Assembly: GCA_021741585.1 (NCBI GenBank)
Contig: JAIOXN010000001.1
Span: forward strand, 434,001 to 498,000
Direction: 5' to 3'
DNA from: Aquiluna sp.
GTDB taxonomy: Bacteria > Actinomycetota > Actinomycetes > Actinomycetales > Microbacteriaceae
Length of the DNA: 64,000 bases
The notes below the pieces were generated by a model. That model was not told the origin of the DNA. It saw only the letters and a list, made by a program, of their open reading frames with translations, and did not search any database. Within the stretch, counting starts at the first letter, position 1, and every line of letters starts with the position of its first letter. Positions 42,629 to 51,185 of the stretch are shown piece by piece. Both the position numbers and the translations under genes were made by a program.

Positions 42629-43516
42629 TTAGAAGTTAGAGCCAATTTCCTTGAGTCTTGCGATTCTCTTTGGAATTGGCGGGTGAGTTGAGAAAAGGCG
42701 CTCGGTGAGGCCAGGCTTCACTGGATCGTTGATGAACATGTGCGCCATGGAGGTTGAGGCTCGGCGCATTGGTTTTCCGTATTCGCCCAACTTCTGAAGG
42801 GCTGATGCAAGACCATCTGGATATCGAGTGATCTGAGCGCTAGACGCGTCGGCAAGATATTCGCGCTGCCTAGAGACTGCTGCTGAAACCAGGGGGCCTA
42901 TTAGCGCTGCAATGATCCAGCCGACTATTCCAATAATGATCAAAAATGCTTGTAGCTGTCCTGAATCTCGATTTCTATTCGATCCAGAGAACCATGCCAT
43001 TCGGATCGCGAAATCCGCGAGGATCCCGACGGCCGAAACCAAGCCAAACACGATTGTCGAGATTCTGATGTCATAGTTTTTGACGTGACCAATTTCATGA
43101 GCCATGACACCTTCAAGCTCGGTGTCGGTCATGATATCCAAAAGCCCGGTGGTGGCTGCCACAACCGCATGTTTTGGGTCTCGACCAGTTGCAAAAGCGT
43201 TTGGAGCCGGGTCCTGGATCAAATAAACCTTGGGCATTGGCATGCCCTCTGTGATTGACAGGTTCTCAACAATTCGCCAGAGCCTTGGGTTATCGCTCTT
43301 TTGAATTGGGTGCGCTCCGCTCATTGCAATCGCAATGGAAGATGCCATGTAGTACTGGAAGATTGCATAGCCAAAAACAAAGGCAATAATCCAGATTGCA
43401 GATGAGCCATTTCCAGAAGCCTGACCCCATAGGACCGCGAGCGTGCCCAAAAGCACCACGAAACCTGCAACTATGAAAAATGTATTTCGCTTATTAGCGG
43501 CTATTGCCGAATACAA
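42629..43516 (-). CDS. htpX: Zinc metalloprotease HtpX
   Basis: 295-aa M48 membrane protease. Two N-terminal membrane segments (about residues 11-32 and 38-60), the zinc motif VMAHEIGHVKNYD (about 138-150), further hydrophobic stretches, and AVSRQREYLADASSAQ with the third zinc ligand Glu. FSTHPPIPKRIARL at the end is typical. It degrades misfolded membrane proteins. Nine bases downstream of lemA; this pairing is common and conserved. Confidence 0.95.
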   Translation of the reverse strand: MYSAIAANKRNTFFIVAGFVVLLGTLAVLWGQASGNGSSAIWIIAFVFGYAIFQYYMASSIAIAMSGAHPIQKSDNPRLWRIVENLSITEGMPMPKVYLIQDPAPNAFATGRDPKHAVVAATTGLLDIMTDTELEGVMAHEIGHVKNYDIRISTIVFGLVSAVGILADFAIRMAWFSGSNRNRDSGQLQAFLIIIGIVGWIIAALIGPLVSAAVSRQREYLADASSAQITRYPDGLASALQKLGEYGKPMRRASTSMAHMFINDPVKPGLTERLFSTHPPIPKRIARLKEIGSNF

Positions 43517-43525
43517 ATTTTCCTC

Positions 43526-44095
43526 TTAGAAACTGACCTGGGGTGGCTCTTGAATAGCCTGAGGATTCTCAACCTCAAAGAACTCGCGAGCAATAAACCC
43601 TAGGGACTTGGCGAATAGGTTTGTTGGAAACTGAGTGATCTTGATGTTTAGTTCGCGAACACCACCGTTGAAGAATCTTCTCGATGCCATCACCTTGTCT
43701 TCGGTGTCGGTTAATTCACGCTGCAACTCAAGGAAGTTGGTTGATGCCACCAACTGCGGGTATGCCTCAGACACTGCAAAAAGGCTCTTTAGAGCGCCTT
43801 GAAGGGCGCCCTCAGCCTGTGCGGCTGCAGCTGGGTGAGATAAGGCCTCGGGAGAAATAGTTGCGGCTCTGGCCCTAGTTACTGATTCGAAAACTTCCTT
43901 TTCGTGAGATGCATACCCACGTACGGTCTCAATAAGGTTTGGAATTAGGTCCGCACGTCTTTTAAGTTGAACGGTTATGTCAGACCAAGCTTCATCTACT
44001 CGGACCTTTAGTGTGACAAGAGCGTTGTACGTTACCCAAAGATAAATACCGACAACCGCCAGCACGCCAAGCACAATCCAAATTACAAAATCCAT
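43526..44095 (-). CDS. lemA: LemA family protein
   Basis: 189 aa: one N-terminal membrane helix (about residues 4-24), then a helical bundle with TLKVRVDEAWSDITVQLKRRADLIPNL and NFLELQRELTDTEDKVMASRRFFN, both diagnostic. Faces outside or the periplasm-equivalent. Function not defined; often cotranscribed with htpX. AAGGAG before ATG 44095 is a clear ribosome binding site. Confidence 0.93.
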   Translation of the reverse strand: MDFVIWIVLGVLAVVGIYLWVTYNALVTLKVRVDEAWSDITVQLKRRADLIPNLIETVRGYASHEKEVFESVTRARAATISPEALSHPAAAAQAEGALQGALKSLFAVSEAYPQLVASTNFLELQRELTDTEDKVMASRRFFNGGVRELNIKITQFPTNLFAKSLGFIAREFFEVENPQAIQEPPQVSF

Positions 44096-44162
44096 TAGTT
44101 CTCCTTAGTTGAACTTGGTCTCAACACTATTGGAAGTTTCTTCGAAAAAGCTGTGCAATGAG

Positions 44163-44235
44163 TGCCCCGAATGGGACTCGAACCCATACTGTGACGATTT
44201 TAAGTCGTCTGCCTCTGCCATTGGGCTATCGGGGC
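44163..44235 (-). tRNA. tRNA with UAA anticodon (Leu codon UUA), atypical type I structure
   Basis: Minus-strand cloverleaf of 72 nt plus discriminator A73 (44163). Acceptor GCCCCGA/TCGGGGC, anticodon stem GACGA/TCGTC and T stem ATGGG/CCCAT all pair fully; the D stem has three pairs plus a C-A mismatch, and the D loop has GG. The anticodon loop CTTAAAA gives UAA, which reads leucine codon UUA. The variable region is only five bases (ACAGT), whereas normal bacterial tRNA-Leu is type II with a long variable arm. CCA is not encoded. Charging identity is therefore uncertain. Confidence 0.85.
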
Positions 44236-44264
44236 TAAAACAAAAGCCTGGGTTTCCCCAGGCT
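44236..44264 (-). terminator. Intrinsic terminator after ndh, abutting the tRNA 5' end
   Basis: On the minus strand AGCCTGGG-GAAA-CCCAGGCT (44264-44245), an eight-base-pair stem with GAAA tetraloop, is followed by TTTGTTTT. The T tract ends next to the first base of the tRNA (44235). Confidence 0.75.
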
Positions 44265-44280
44265 CCCGTTTTTGGAAAAA

Positions 44281-45672
44281 CTATTTTCCTGGACGGGTAG
44301 CCCAGGTTGAGAAGAATAATCGAGGTGAGCGAACTGCCTCAAGAGAAACTAGGTCGCGACCCAGGATGAAGTTCCAGAACCAGCCGGAAACCACGCGAAT
44401 CTTGCGCTCCCAAGTTGGCATCGCAAGACCGTGGTAACCGCGGTGCATAACCCAGGCCACAAAACCGGTAATGCCAATTTTCCCGGACTGGAATGCTCCA
44501 ACGCCGATTCCGAGACCTGCGACTGCACCTAGGTTCTTGTGCAGGTACTGCCTTGGCAGTTCACCACGGAGATCTGCCGCGATGTTCTTGGCCAAAAGCT
44601 TTGCCTGACGAACAGCGTGCTGGGCGTTTGGAACGCAGTAGCCGCCAACACCGCCACCTGAAAGATCTGGCACGGCAGAGATGTCTCCAGCAGTCCAGGC
44701 GTCGCTAATTACCTTCTCGCCATCCACGATTTGTAGGTTTGCATTTGCGGTGATGCGGAAACGGGCATCTAGCGGGAAGTCACAGTTTTTAGCAACCGGA
44801 GCGGCTGCAACACCCGCGGTCCAAATAATCAAATCAGACTCCATCTGATCGCCTGTGGACAGCTTGATTACACCGTTCTCTGCAGACTCCAGCTGGGTGT
44901 TGAGGTGCACAAATGCTGCCCTGGACTCAAGGTTCTTCAGGACCCACTCAGAGGTTTTGAGGGAAACTTCAGGCATGATTCTGCCCATCGCCTCGATCAA
45001 GTGAAATTGGATCTCCTCGAACTTGATCTCTGGGTACTGGCGCAACAAATAAGTTGCGGCACTTCTGAGTTCTGCGAAGGTCTCAATACCGGCGAAGCCG
45101 CCACCAATAACTACCACAGTCAATAGTCGCTCACGCAACTTGGACCCCTGTGGCAATGCGGCAGCGCGCTCAAAGTTTCCAACCAATCGGTTACGAACCT
45201 CGACTGCCTCTTCAATCGTCTTTAGGCCAATCGCCTGCTCAGCGACTCCATTAATAGGAAAAGTTCTGGTAACCGCTCCGGCGGTCATCACAATCTGGTC
45301 GTACTCAATTGTTAACGGCTTACCGCCTTCGATTGCGATGGTTGCTTTACGAAGGGCGTGATTCACCTTGGTGAGTTTTCCGGAAACGAGATTTGTCTTC
45401 TTTAGATGCTTACGATGAGACACGACAGCGTGCCTAGGTTCGATAGAGCCCGCAGCAACCTCAGGAAGGAACGGTTGGTATGTCATGTATGGAAGTGGGT
45501 CAACCAAAGTCACTTCTGCTTCGCCCTTCTTGAGGGTCTTTTCAAGCTTCCAAGCGGTGTAGAAACCGGCATAACCTCCACCAATGACAAGAATCTTCTT
45601 GGGTGCTGGCTTGTTGATGATGGAATCGGCTACTGCCATTGGGGTTTTGGACTTAGAGGTCGCGACTGTCAT
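44281..45672 (-). CDS. ndh: Type II NADH dehydrogenase (NDH-2)
   Basis: 463-aa membrane-associated flavoenzyme passing electrons from NADH to quinone without proton pumping. Two dinucleotide folds: VIGGGYAGFYTAWKLEK (about residue 31, FAD) and VVVIGGGFAGIETFAEL (about 195, NADH). AGDISAVPDLSGGGVGGYCVPNAQHAVRQAK near 320 is the second FAD contact and quinone region. The C-terminal amphipathic part anchors it to the membrane. Its first 20 bases overlap the S8 peptidase gene end. A terminator follows. Confidence 0.92.
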   Translation of the reverse strand: MTVATSKSKTPMAVADSIINKPAPKKILVIGGGYAGFYTAWKLEKTLKKGEAEVTLVDPLPYMTYQPFLPEVAAGSIEPRHAVVSHRKHLKKTNLVSGKLTKVNHALRKATIAIEGGKPLTIEYDQIVMTAGAVTRTFPINGVAEQAIGLKTIEEAVEVRNRLVGNFERAAALPQGSKLRERLLTVVVIGGGFAGIETFAELRSAATYLLRQYPEIKFEEIQFHLIEAMGRIMPEVSLKTSEWVLKNLESRAAFVHLNTQLESAENGVIKLSTGDQMESDLIIWTAGVAAAPVAKNCDFPLDARFRITANANLQIVDGEKVISDAWTAGDISAVPDLSGGGVGGYCVPNAQHAVRQAKLLAKNIAADLRGELPRQYLHKNLGAVAGLGIGVGAFQSGKIGITGFVAWVMHRGYHGLAMPTWERKIRVVSGWFWNFILGRDLVSLEAVRSPRLFFSTWATRPGK

Positions 45673-46891
45673 GTTTGCGGCTTACCTTTGTCTGATCATT
45701 AGCCATGGACTCACCCTTGCGCCTTTTGCGCAAAGCTATCCACAGCAACGGTGCAAGGGGTGATAACAACCAATAGAGTAACGGATTTAGAAACCATTGT
45801 TGGGGAGTTTCTAATACTGCAGGTAGATATGGCTCCTGAGTCTCAGCCTGACCCTCCTCCGGCTTAGCAATCTGAGCTGGCACTTCAGGTGGAATTAGGC
45901 CTTCTTGCTTCTCCTCCGCCTGAGTCTCTCGATAAAGCTCAACCCAGTTAGAAAGCGAGCCAAGTGGACTTTGGGCTGCTTTTCCGGTTGCCAAAAGCGC
46001 CGAAGTTGGATCGATTATTCCAAAACCATACTCGGCATCAAAACCTGGCTCCCCGGCATCTCTAACGGTTGAGGTGAGCCTGAGTGCAATGTCGCTTGAA
46101 GTTGCGGTCGGATCCTTTTGAAGCATAAGCGCAACGAGGCCAGTAACCAGCGGTGCTGCCGCGCTTGAACCACCCCAGCTTCTTATCTCACCGCCCGGAT
46201 AGCTACCGTAGAGCTCTTCGGCAGGTGCCACCAAGACCAAGCCCAAGCCTTGGGTTGATGATGTGTCGGAGGCGATGCCTGATTTATCAACTCCACCAAC
46301 CGAAATCACCTGGGGCATTGTTGCCGGTGCCGATGGCCTGGCAGAGCCATCTGAACGGTTGCCACTTGCCGCCACAACGACAACATCGTTCTCAAAGGCG
46401 TAAATGAAGGCCTCATCCCACGATTTTGGCCAAACAGCTGAATTTCTGGAAAGGGAAAGATTGATCACATCTGCGCCATGGTCGACAGCCCAAACAACAC
46501 CCTTGGCAATCTGCGCATCAGTGTCAGAACCAGTTACACCTAGCCCAATAGAAATTGAAAGCAGCTTTACTCCCGGGGCAACACCAATCACCCCGCCAGA
46601 AGTTCTTCCCTGGCCCGCAATCAATGATGCGACCATGGTGCCATGAAATGAGCTTGAACCCACCGGAGCAGTCCCCGAAGGGTTGCCAACCTGAGAGAAA
46701 TCAACACCGTCCACAACGGTGCCAATCAAGTCCGGATGTTTCGCGTCGATTCCGGTATCAATTACTGCAACCGTGACACCCGTGCCATCGTATTTGGCCT
46801 GGTCAAAACCATATTCTTTCAACCACCATTGAGAAGAAGCTGGCAACGTGGCGGCCAGTAGCGAGGCCAAAACAGCGGCGATTAGACGCAT
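45653..46891 (-). CDS. Secreted, membrane-anchored S8 (subtilisin/mycosin-like) serine peptidase
   Basis: 412 aa: signal peptide (about residues 1-20), then almost directly the catalytic domain with Asp45 (VAVIDTGIDA), His83 (FHGTMVASLIAG), Asn178 (AASGNRSDG) and Ser243 (GGSSAAAPLVTG). A Glu/Gln/Pro-rich linker (about 320-370), a C-terminal membrane helix (about 374-390) and a basic cytoplasmic tail follow. No inhibitory I9 propeptide is visible. This layout is that of mycosins (MycP) of type VII secretion, but no ESX gene lies in this window. Operon position after eno-ftsB-DUF501; overlaps both neighbours. Confidence 0.88.
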   Translation of the reverse strand: MRLIAAVLASLLAATLPASSQWWLKEYGFDQAKYDGTGVTVAVIDTGIDAKHPDLIGTVVDGVDFSQVGNPSGTAPVGSSSFHGTMVASLIAGQGRTSGGVIGVAPGVKLLSISIGLGVTGSDTDAQIAKGVVWAVDHGADVINLSLSRNSAVWPKSWDEAFIYAFENDVVVVAASGNRSDGSARPSAPATMPQVISVGGVDKSGIASDTSSTQGLGLVLVAPAEELYGSYPGGEIRSWGGSSAAAPLVTGLVALMLQKDPTATSSDIALRLTSTVRDAGEPGFDAEYGFGIIDPTSALLATGKAAQSPLGSLSNWVELYRETQAEEKQEGLIPPEVPAQIAKPEEGQAETQEPYLPAVLETPQQWFLNPLLYWLLSPLAPLLWIALRKRRKGESMANDQTKVSRKHDSRDL

Positions 46892-47379
46892 TGGCAGATC
46901 TCTGGGCTCCAGCTGAGTGCCTCAAGAGCAAGATCTCCAATTGGATTCGCGCCTGGTCCCTTGGCAAGTGAATGGCCAACCAGAGCATGCAAACACTTCA
47001 CCCGAACAGGCATACCCCCGGCTGAAAAATCGTGAATTTCTTCCACGTCAAGAATCGCCTCGCGCTCTTGCAGATAGCTATGGTGGGCCGCTTGGTATAG
47101 CTTCAAGACTTCAGGCTCGTCGGCCAGTAGCTGCTGATATTCGGCCATAATGCCCGATGCTTCCAAGGTTGAAATTGCGGCTGTCGCGGCCGGCTGGGTT
47201 AGATAGAAGAGTGTTGGGAACGGGGTTCCATTTGGAAGCCTGGGGTTGGTTTTCACAACTAAAGGCCTACCGCAGACGCATCTTGCAGAGATCGCTAAAA
47301 TTCCTCGTGCAGGTCTTCCTAGCTGCCTGGTGACCTCATCGATATCAGCTTGAGTTGCAATAGTCTCAGCCATCTTCAT
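46882..47379 (-). CDS. DUF501 family protein
   Basis: 165-aa soluble protein. RQLGRPARGILAISARCVCGRPLVVKTNPRL near the N-terminus with two close cysteines (CVCG), PFPTLFYLTQP, and GGMPVRVKCLHALVGHSLAKGPGANPIGD near the end are DUF501 hallmarks; Cys and His might bind metal. Position after eno-ftsB is conserved (Rv1025 in M. tuberculosis). Function unknown. Overlaps ftsB by 14 bases and the peptidase gene by 10. Confidence 0.85.
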   Translation of the reverse strand: MKMAETIATQADIDEVTRQLGRPARGILAISARCVCGRPLVVKTNPRLPNGTPFPTLFYLTQPAATAAISTLEASGIMAEYQQLLADEPEVLKLYQAAHHSYLQEREAILDVEEIHDFSAGGMPVRVKCLHALVGHSLAKGPGANPIGDLALEALSWSPEICQCV

Positions 47380-47878
47380 TCACCGGCTTATCAAGAGCTG
47401 CGCGCAGCACCGACTCTAAAAGTGAGTCCACCCAATTTTCTTGTGCGGCTGCAATCTCTAGAGAAATCTCATCGGCATTGCGCTTTTGAGCAAGAACTGC
47501 GCCCAGAGTTCCCGAGGTATCAGAGAAATCCATCCCATCGGCATCCATCACAAGATACGAGACTTCACCTGGAAGTACGTAATACAAACGATCCCTGGCC
47601 TGAGATCGAATGTACACCGGATCCTGCCAACGATCCCTCTCGGCTTGCATGTCCTCAACTGCCATTTCCGCTTGAGCGATACTGGCTTCCATCTCGGCAA
47701 TTTGAGCTCGTTGGTTTAGATAAACCTGCACATCAGATGAAATCAAAAAGGTTCCCAGCACAATCACCAGGATGACGCTCACCGAAACGCTGTTGAGCTT
47801 GAGCATGCGCAGCATAATCTTGCCCTGCGAGAGCGATACCGGAACCCTTTGATCCCTGGGTGATTTTGTGCGTGCCAT
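47366..47878 (-). CDS. ftsB: Septum formation initiator, FtsB/DivIC family
   Basis: 170 aa: cytoplasmic basic tail (about residues 1-25), one membrane helix (about 28-47), a coiled coil (about 50-80, RAQIAEMEASIAQAEMAVEDMQAERDRW) and a short extracytoplasmic domain with DPVYIRSQARDRLYYVLPGE. Part of the FtsQ-FtsB-FtsL divisome complex. It has its own TAAACT-N6-ATG box just below the eno terminator. Gene order eno-ftsB-DUF501 is conserved in actinobacteria. Confidence 0.92.
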   Translation of the reverse strand: MARTKSPRDQRVPVSLSQGKIMLRMLKLNSVSVSVILVIVLGTFLISSDVQVYLNQRAQIAEMEASIAQAEMAVEDMQAERDRWQDPVYIRSQARDRLYYVLPGEVSYLVMDADGMDFSDTSGTLGAVLAQKRNADEISLEIAAAQENWVDSLLESVLRAALDKPVNEDG

Positions 47879-47890
47879 TTTTACAGTTTA
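47879..47890 (-). promoter_or_regulatory. Candidate leaderless -10 box of ftsB
   Basis: Minus-strand TAAACT (47890-47885), six bases, then ATG 47878. It lies just downstream of the hairpin that closes eno. Confidence 0.45.
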
Positions 47891-47898
47891 AAGCGCAA

Positions 47899-47930
47899 AG
47901 CCATGGTGGGACTTCTGCCCCACCATGGCT
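47899..47930 (-). terminator. Intrinsic terminator-like hairpin after eno
   Basis: AGCCATGGTGGG and CCCACCATGGCT form a perfect 12-base-pair stem with an eight-base loop, 12 bases after the eno stop. The downstream tail on the minus strand (TTGCGCTTT) is only partly T-rich, so partial read-through to ftsB is possible. Confidence 0.7.
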
Positions 47931-47942
47931 AAAGCGTTTTAT

Positions 47943-49238
<1,296 letters not shown>

Positions 49239-49246
49239 TTAGATTT

Positions 49247-49288
49247 GCGCCGAAGGCGCGGTTTTATGAAAGTTTCGGCCCTGGGCCG
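49247..49288 (-). promoter_or_regulatory. Two hairpins between hisS and eno
   Basis: CGGCC-CTG-GGCCG (49276-49288) may terminate hisS transcripts. GCGCC-GAA-GGCGC (49247-49259) sits just before the eno ribosome binding site AAGGAG. They could act as a terminator plus a 5' stabilising hairpin for eno mRNA. Positions are certain, roles are guesses. Confidence 0.45.
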
Positions 49289-49322
49289 GAAGACTGCGCT
49301 GTGTTCCAAAGAAGTTTAGCTA

Positions 49323-50522
49323 TTAGCCAAGCGCTTTGATTTCTAGGTCGGCAATATTTAGCGAATCGTTCTTCAGAATTGCAAAGGAATCAAAGCCGGA
49401 TTCAGACAAAGAATCCAATAGTGGCTTTAGATTCTTTGGCATTTTCTCGATTCGAACAACGTTGCCTGCGGCAATTAAATCTGCCTGCAAACCAAGCGCT
49501 TGGCTTTCTTGGCCTGATTCAATGACCAAGACAATTGACTTTGCGACCTGTTCAAAATCTGGAATTAGATCCACGATTCGCTCAATACCCAAAGATATGC
49601 CGACTGCCGGAACATCCTTGCCGAGCCACTTGCCAACCATGCCGTCATAACGACCACCGCCACCTACGGAACCAGAAGATCCTGGGTGCTCTATCTCGAA
49701 GATGGTTCCGGTGTAATAACCCATTCCGCGAACAAGTGTTGGGTCATACTTCAATGAATTGGACTTCTCCCCCAGGCCGCCGAATAGCGGCTGCAGGAGT
49801 TCGGGAACCTCTTTGGGGTCTAGACCTTCAAGCCAAGCCTTTGCATTGGCTGCTACTCCATCACCAAATTTCTCGGCAAGCTCTTTGGCGACTCCATCAA
49901 TTCCAACTTTGTCCAACTTGTCGATGCTGATCATGGCAGATGGCGCACCTTCTGAAGACACTCCAATGGCTTGAATGTTGTTTGCCAACAACTCACGGTG
50001 ATTCACCCTGATAGTCGCACCCTCTAATCCAATTGCGGACAGCGCATCAAGTGAAGCATTGAGCAATTCGAGTTCTGCCAAAAGGGAGTCATCGCCAATA
50101 ATGTCGATATCGCACTGCATGAACTGGCGATATCTGCCTTTTTGAGGCCTCTCGGCACGAAATACCGGACCAGTTTGAATCGCCTTGAAAACCCTAGGCA
50201 ATTTGGCATGGTTTGTTGCATAGAACCTGGTTAGTGGAACCGTTAGGTCAAATCTCAGGCCCAAATCCGCGAGTTCCTGACCTGCCGAAAGAGCGCTTTC
50301 AAATTCCTCGCCACGCTTTTGCACTTTGAAAACAAGCTTTTCGTTGTCGCCGCCTTGGCCAGAGGTGAGTCGACCCAAGTCTTCTAAAACTGGGGTTTCA
50401 ATCTCCTGAAAGCCGCGCTGGACATAGGTCTTTTTCACCAATGCCAAAAGGTTTTCTCTTTTGGATTTATCCAAAGGGAGAAAATCGCGCATTCCACGAG
50501 GTGCATTTACGTTTACGGCCAT
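49323..50522 (-). CDS. hisS: Histidine--tRNA ligase
   Basis: 399 aa from ATG 50522; the open extension to 50645 overlaps tetR and lacks family homology. Class II motifs: APRGMRDFLP at the start, RFDLTVPLTRFYA (motif 2 region), FRAERPQKGRYRQFMQCDIDIIG, the histidine-specific VRGMGYYTGTIFE, and GGRYDGMVGKWLG (motif 3). The C-terminal anticodon-binding domain covers about 310-399. Unlike the following minus-strand genes it has a divergent partner, tetR. Confidence 0.95.
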   Translation of the reverse strand: MAVNVNAPRGMRDFLPLDKSKRENLLALVKKTYVQRGFQEIETPVLEDLGRLTSGQGGDNEKLVFKVQKRGEEFESALSAGQELADLGLRFDLTVPLTRFYATNHAKLPRVFKAIQTGPVFRAERPQKGRYRQFMQCDIDIIGDDSLLAELELLNASLDALSAIGLEGATIRVNHRELLANNIQAIGVSSEGAPSAMISIDKLDKVGIDGVAKELAEKFGDGVAANAKAWLEGLDPKEVPELLQPLFGGLGEKSNSLKYDPTLVRGMGYYTGTIFEIEHPGSSGSVGGGGRYDGMVGKWLGKDVPAVGISLGIERIVDLIPDFEQVAKSIVLVIESGQESQALGLQADLIAAGNVVRIEKMPKNLKPLLDSLSESGFDSFAILKNDSLNIADLEIKALG

Positions 50523-50538
50523 GAAAGTAGTTTCCCAC

Positions 50539-50559
50539 ACACCAAAGAATCTGTGGTGT
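50539..50559. promoter_or_regulatory. Candidate TetR operator (inverted repeat)
   Basis: ACACCA (50539-50544), nine bases, TGGTGT (50554-50559): a perfect six-base inverted repeat in the 66-base divergent region between hisS and the TetR gene. Size and place suit a TetR-dimer operator; binding is inferred. Confidence 0.4.
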
Positions 50560-50576
50560 CGATTGCCCTTGCTTGC

Positions 50577-50588
50577 TAATCTTCCAGA
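50577..50588 (+). promoter_or_regulatory. Candidate leaderless -10 box of the TetR gene
   Basis: TAATCT (50577-50582), six bases, then ATG 50589. It lies 18 bases downstream of the inverted repeat. Confidence 0.42.
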
Positions 50589-51185
50589 ATGAGTCCTGAA
50601 GCAGAAAAGGCCAAGCGCGGGCGTCCGGTAACTACCGACCCGCAAGCAGTTGGCCTCACCGCGTTGAGATTATTTAACGAACGCGGCATCAACGCGGTCA
50701 CCATGGATGACGTTGCCCTTCAGGCTGGAATCTCAAGATCAAATTTGTTTAGAGTCTTTCCTTCCAAAGCCGCGGTGGTCTGGGGCGGTATGCACCGCTT
50801 CAATGAAGAGCTCAAGCGTCAACTTGAATCGAACCCCGAGAAGTCCGTTGTGCCGCTACTTCACAGTTCCTGGGTCAAAGCAATGCACTTCCTGGACGGA
50901 TCCGCGGAGACGGTGCGGCTAAGGCTAAAACTAATTGCATCATCTCCTGAGGTTTATGGCTGGGGTCACGCCCAACTTGAGGAAGCAAGAATCGTCCTCG
51001 AGGGTGCAATTAAGAAACTCGACGACCGTGGCGAAGTAAGGGCCAGAATGGTTTCCTCGGCTTTGATTGCAGCTTCAATGTCTGTATTGATGTGGTGGGC
51101 ACAAAACGATGACCCGAGAACAGCGGCGGGAGTGCTCGACGAAAGCTTCAGAGACTTTGAGGCAATTTTCGCGACTGCTAACTAG
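50589..51185 (+). CDS. TetR family transcriptional regulator
   Basis: 198 aa. A basic tail (KAKRGRP) leads into an N-terminal helix-turn-helix (about residues 18-65) with ALRLFNERGINAVTMDDVALQAGISRSNLFRVFPSK, the standard TetR pattern with Phe/Arg in the recognition helix. The ligand domain (about 80-198) is helical and without an identifiable specificity. An inverted repeat in its divergent promoter suggests autoregulation. The stop overlaps that of mazG (CTAG at 51182-51185). Confidence 0.9.
   Translation: MSPEAEKAKRGRPVTTDPQAVGLTALRLFNERGINAVTMDDVALQAGISRSNLFRVFPSKAAVVWGGMHRFNEELKRQLESNPEKSVVPLLHSSWVKAMHFLDGSAETVRLRLKLIASSPEVYGWGHAQLEEARIVLEGAIKKLDDRGEVRARMVSSALIAASMSVLMWWAQNDDPRTAAGVLDESFRDFEAIFATAN

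Noticed and set aside
44163-44235. Reading the tRNA as tRNA-Lys (UUU) or tRNA-Phe
   Set aside because: The five-base anticodon stem GACGA/TCGTC fixes the loop as CTTAAAA, so the anticodon is UAA; no alternative register keeps the stem.
45653-47878. Type VII secretion locus around the S8 peptidase
   Set aside because: The neighbours are ftsB, DUF501, eno and ndh; there is no EccB, EccC, EccD, EccE or WXG100-like gene.
50523-50645. 41-residue N-terminal extension of hisS
   Set aside because: It overlaps the divergent tetR start, and the family begins at MAVNVNAPRGMRDFLP; ATG 50522 is the better start.
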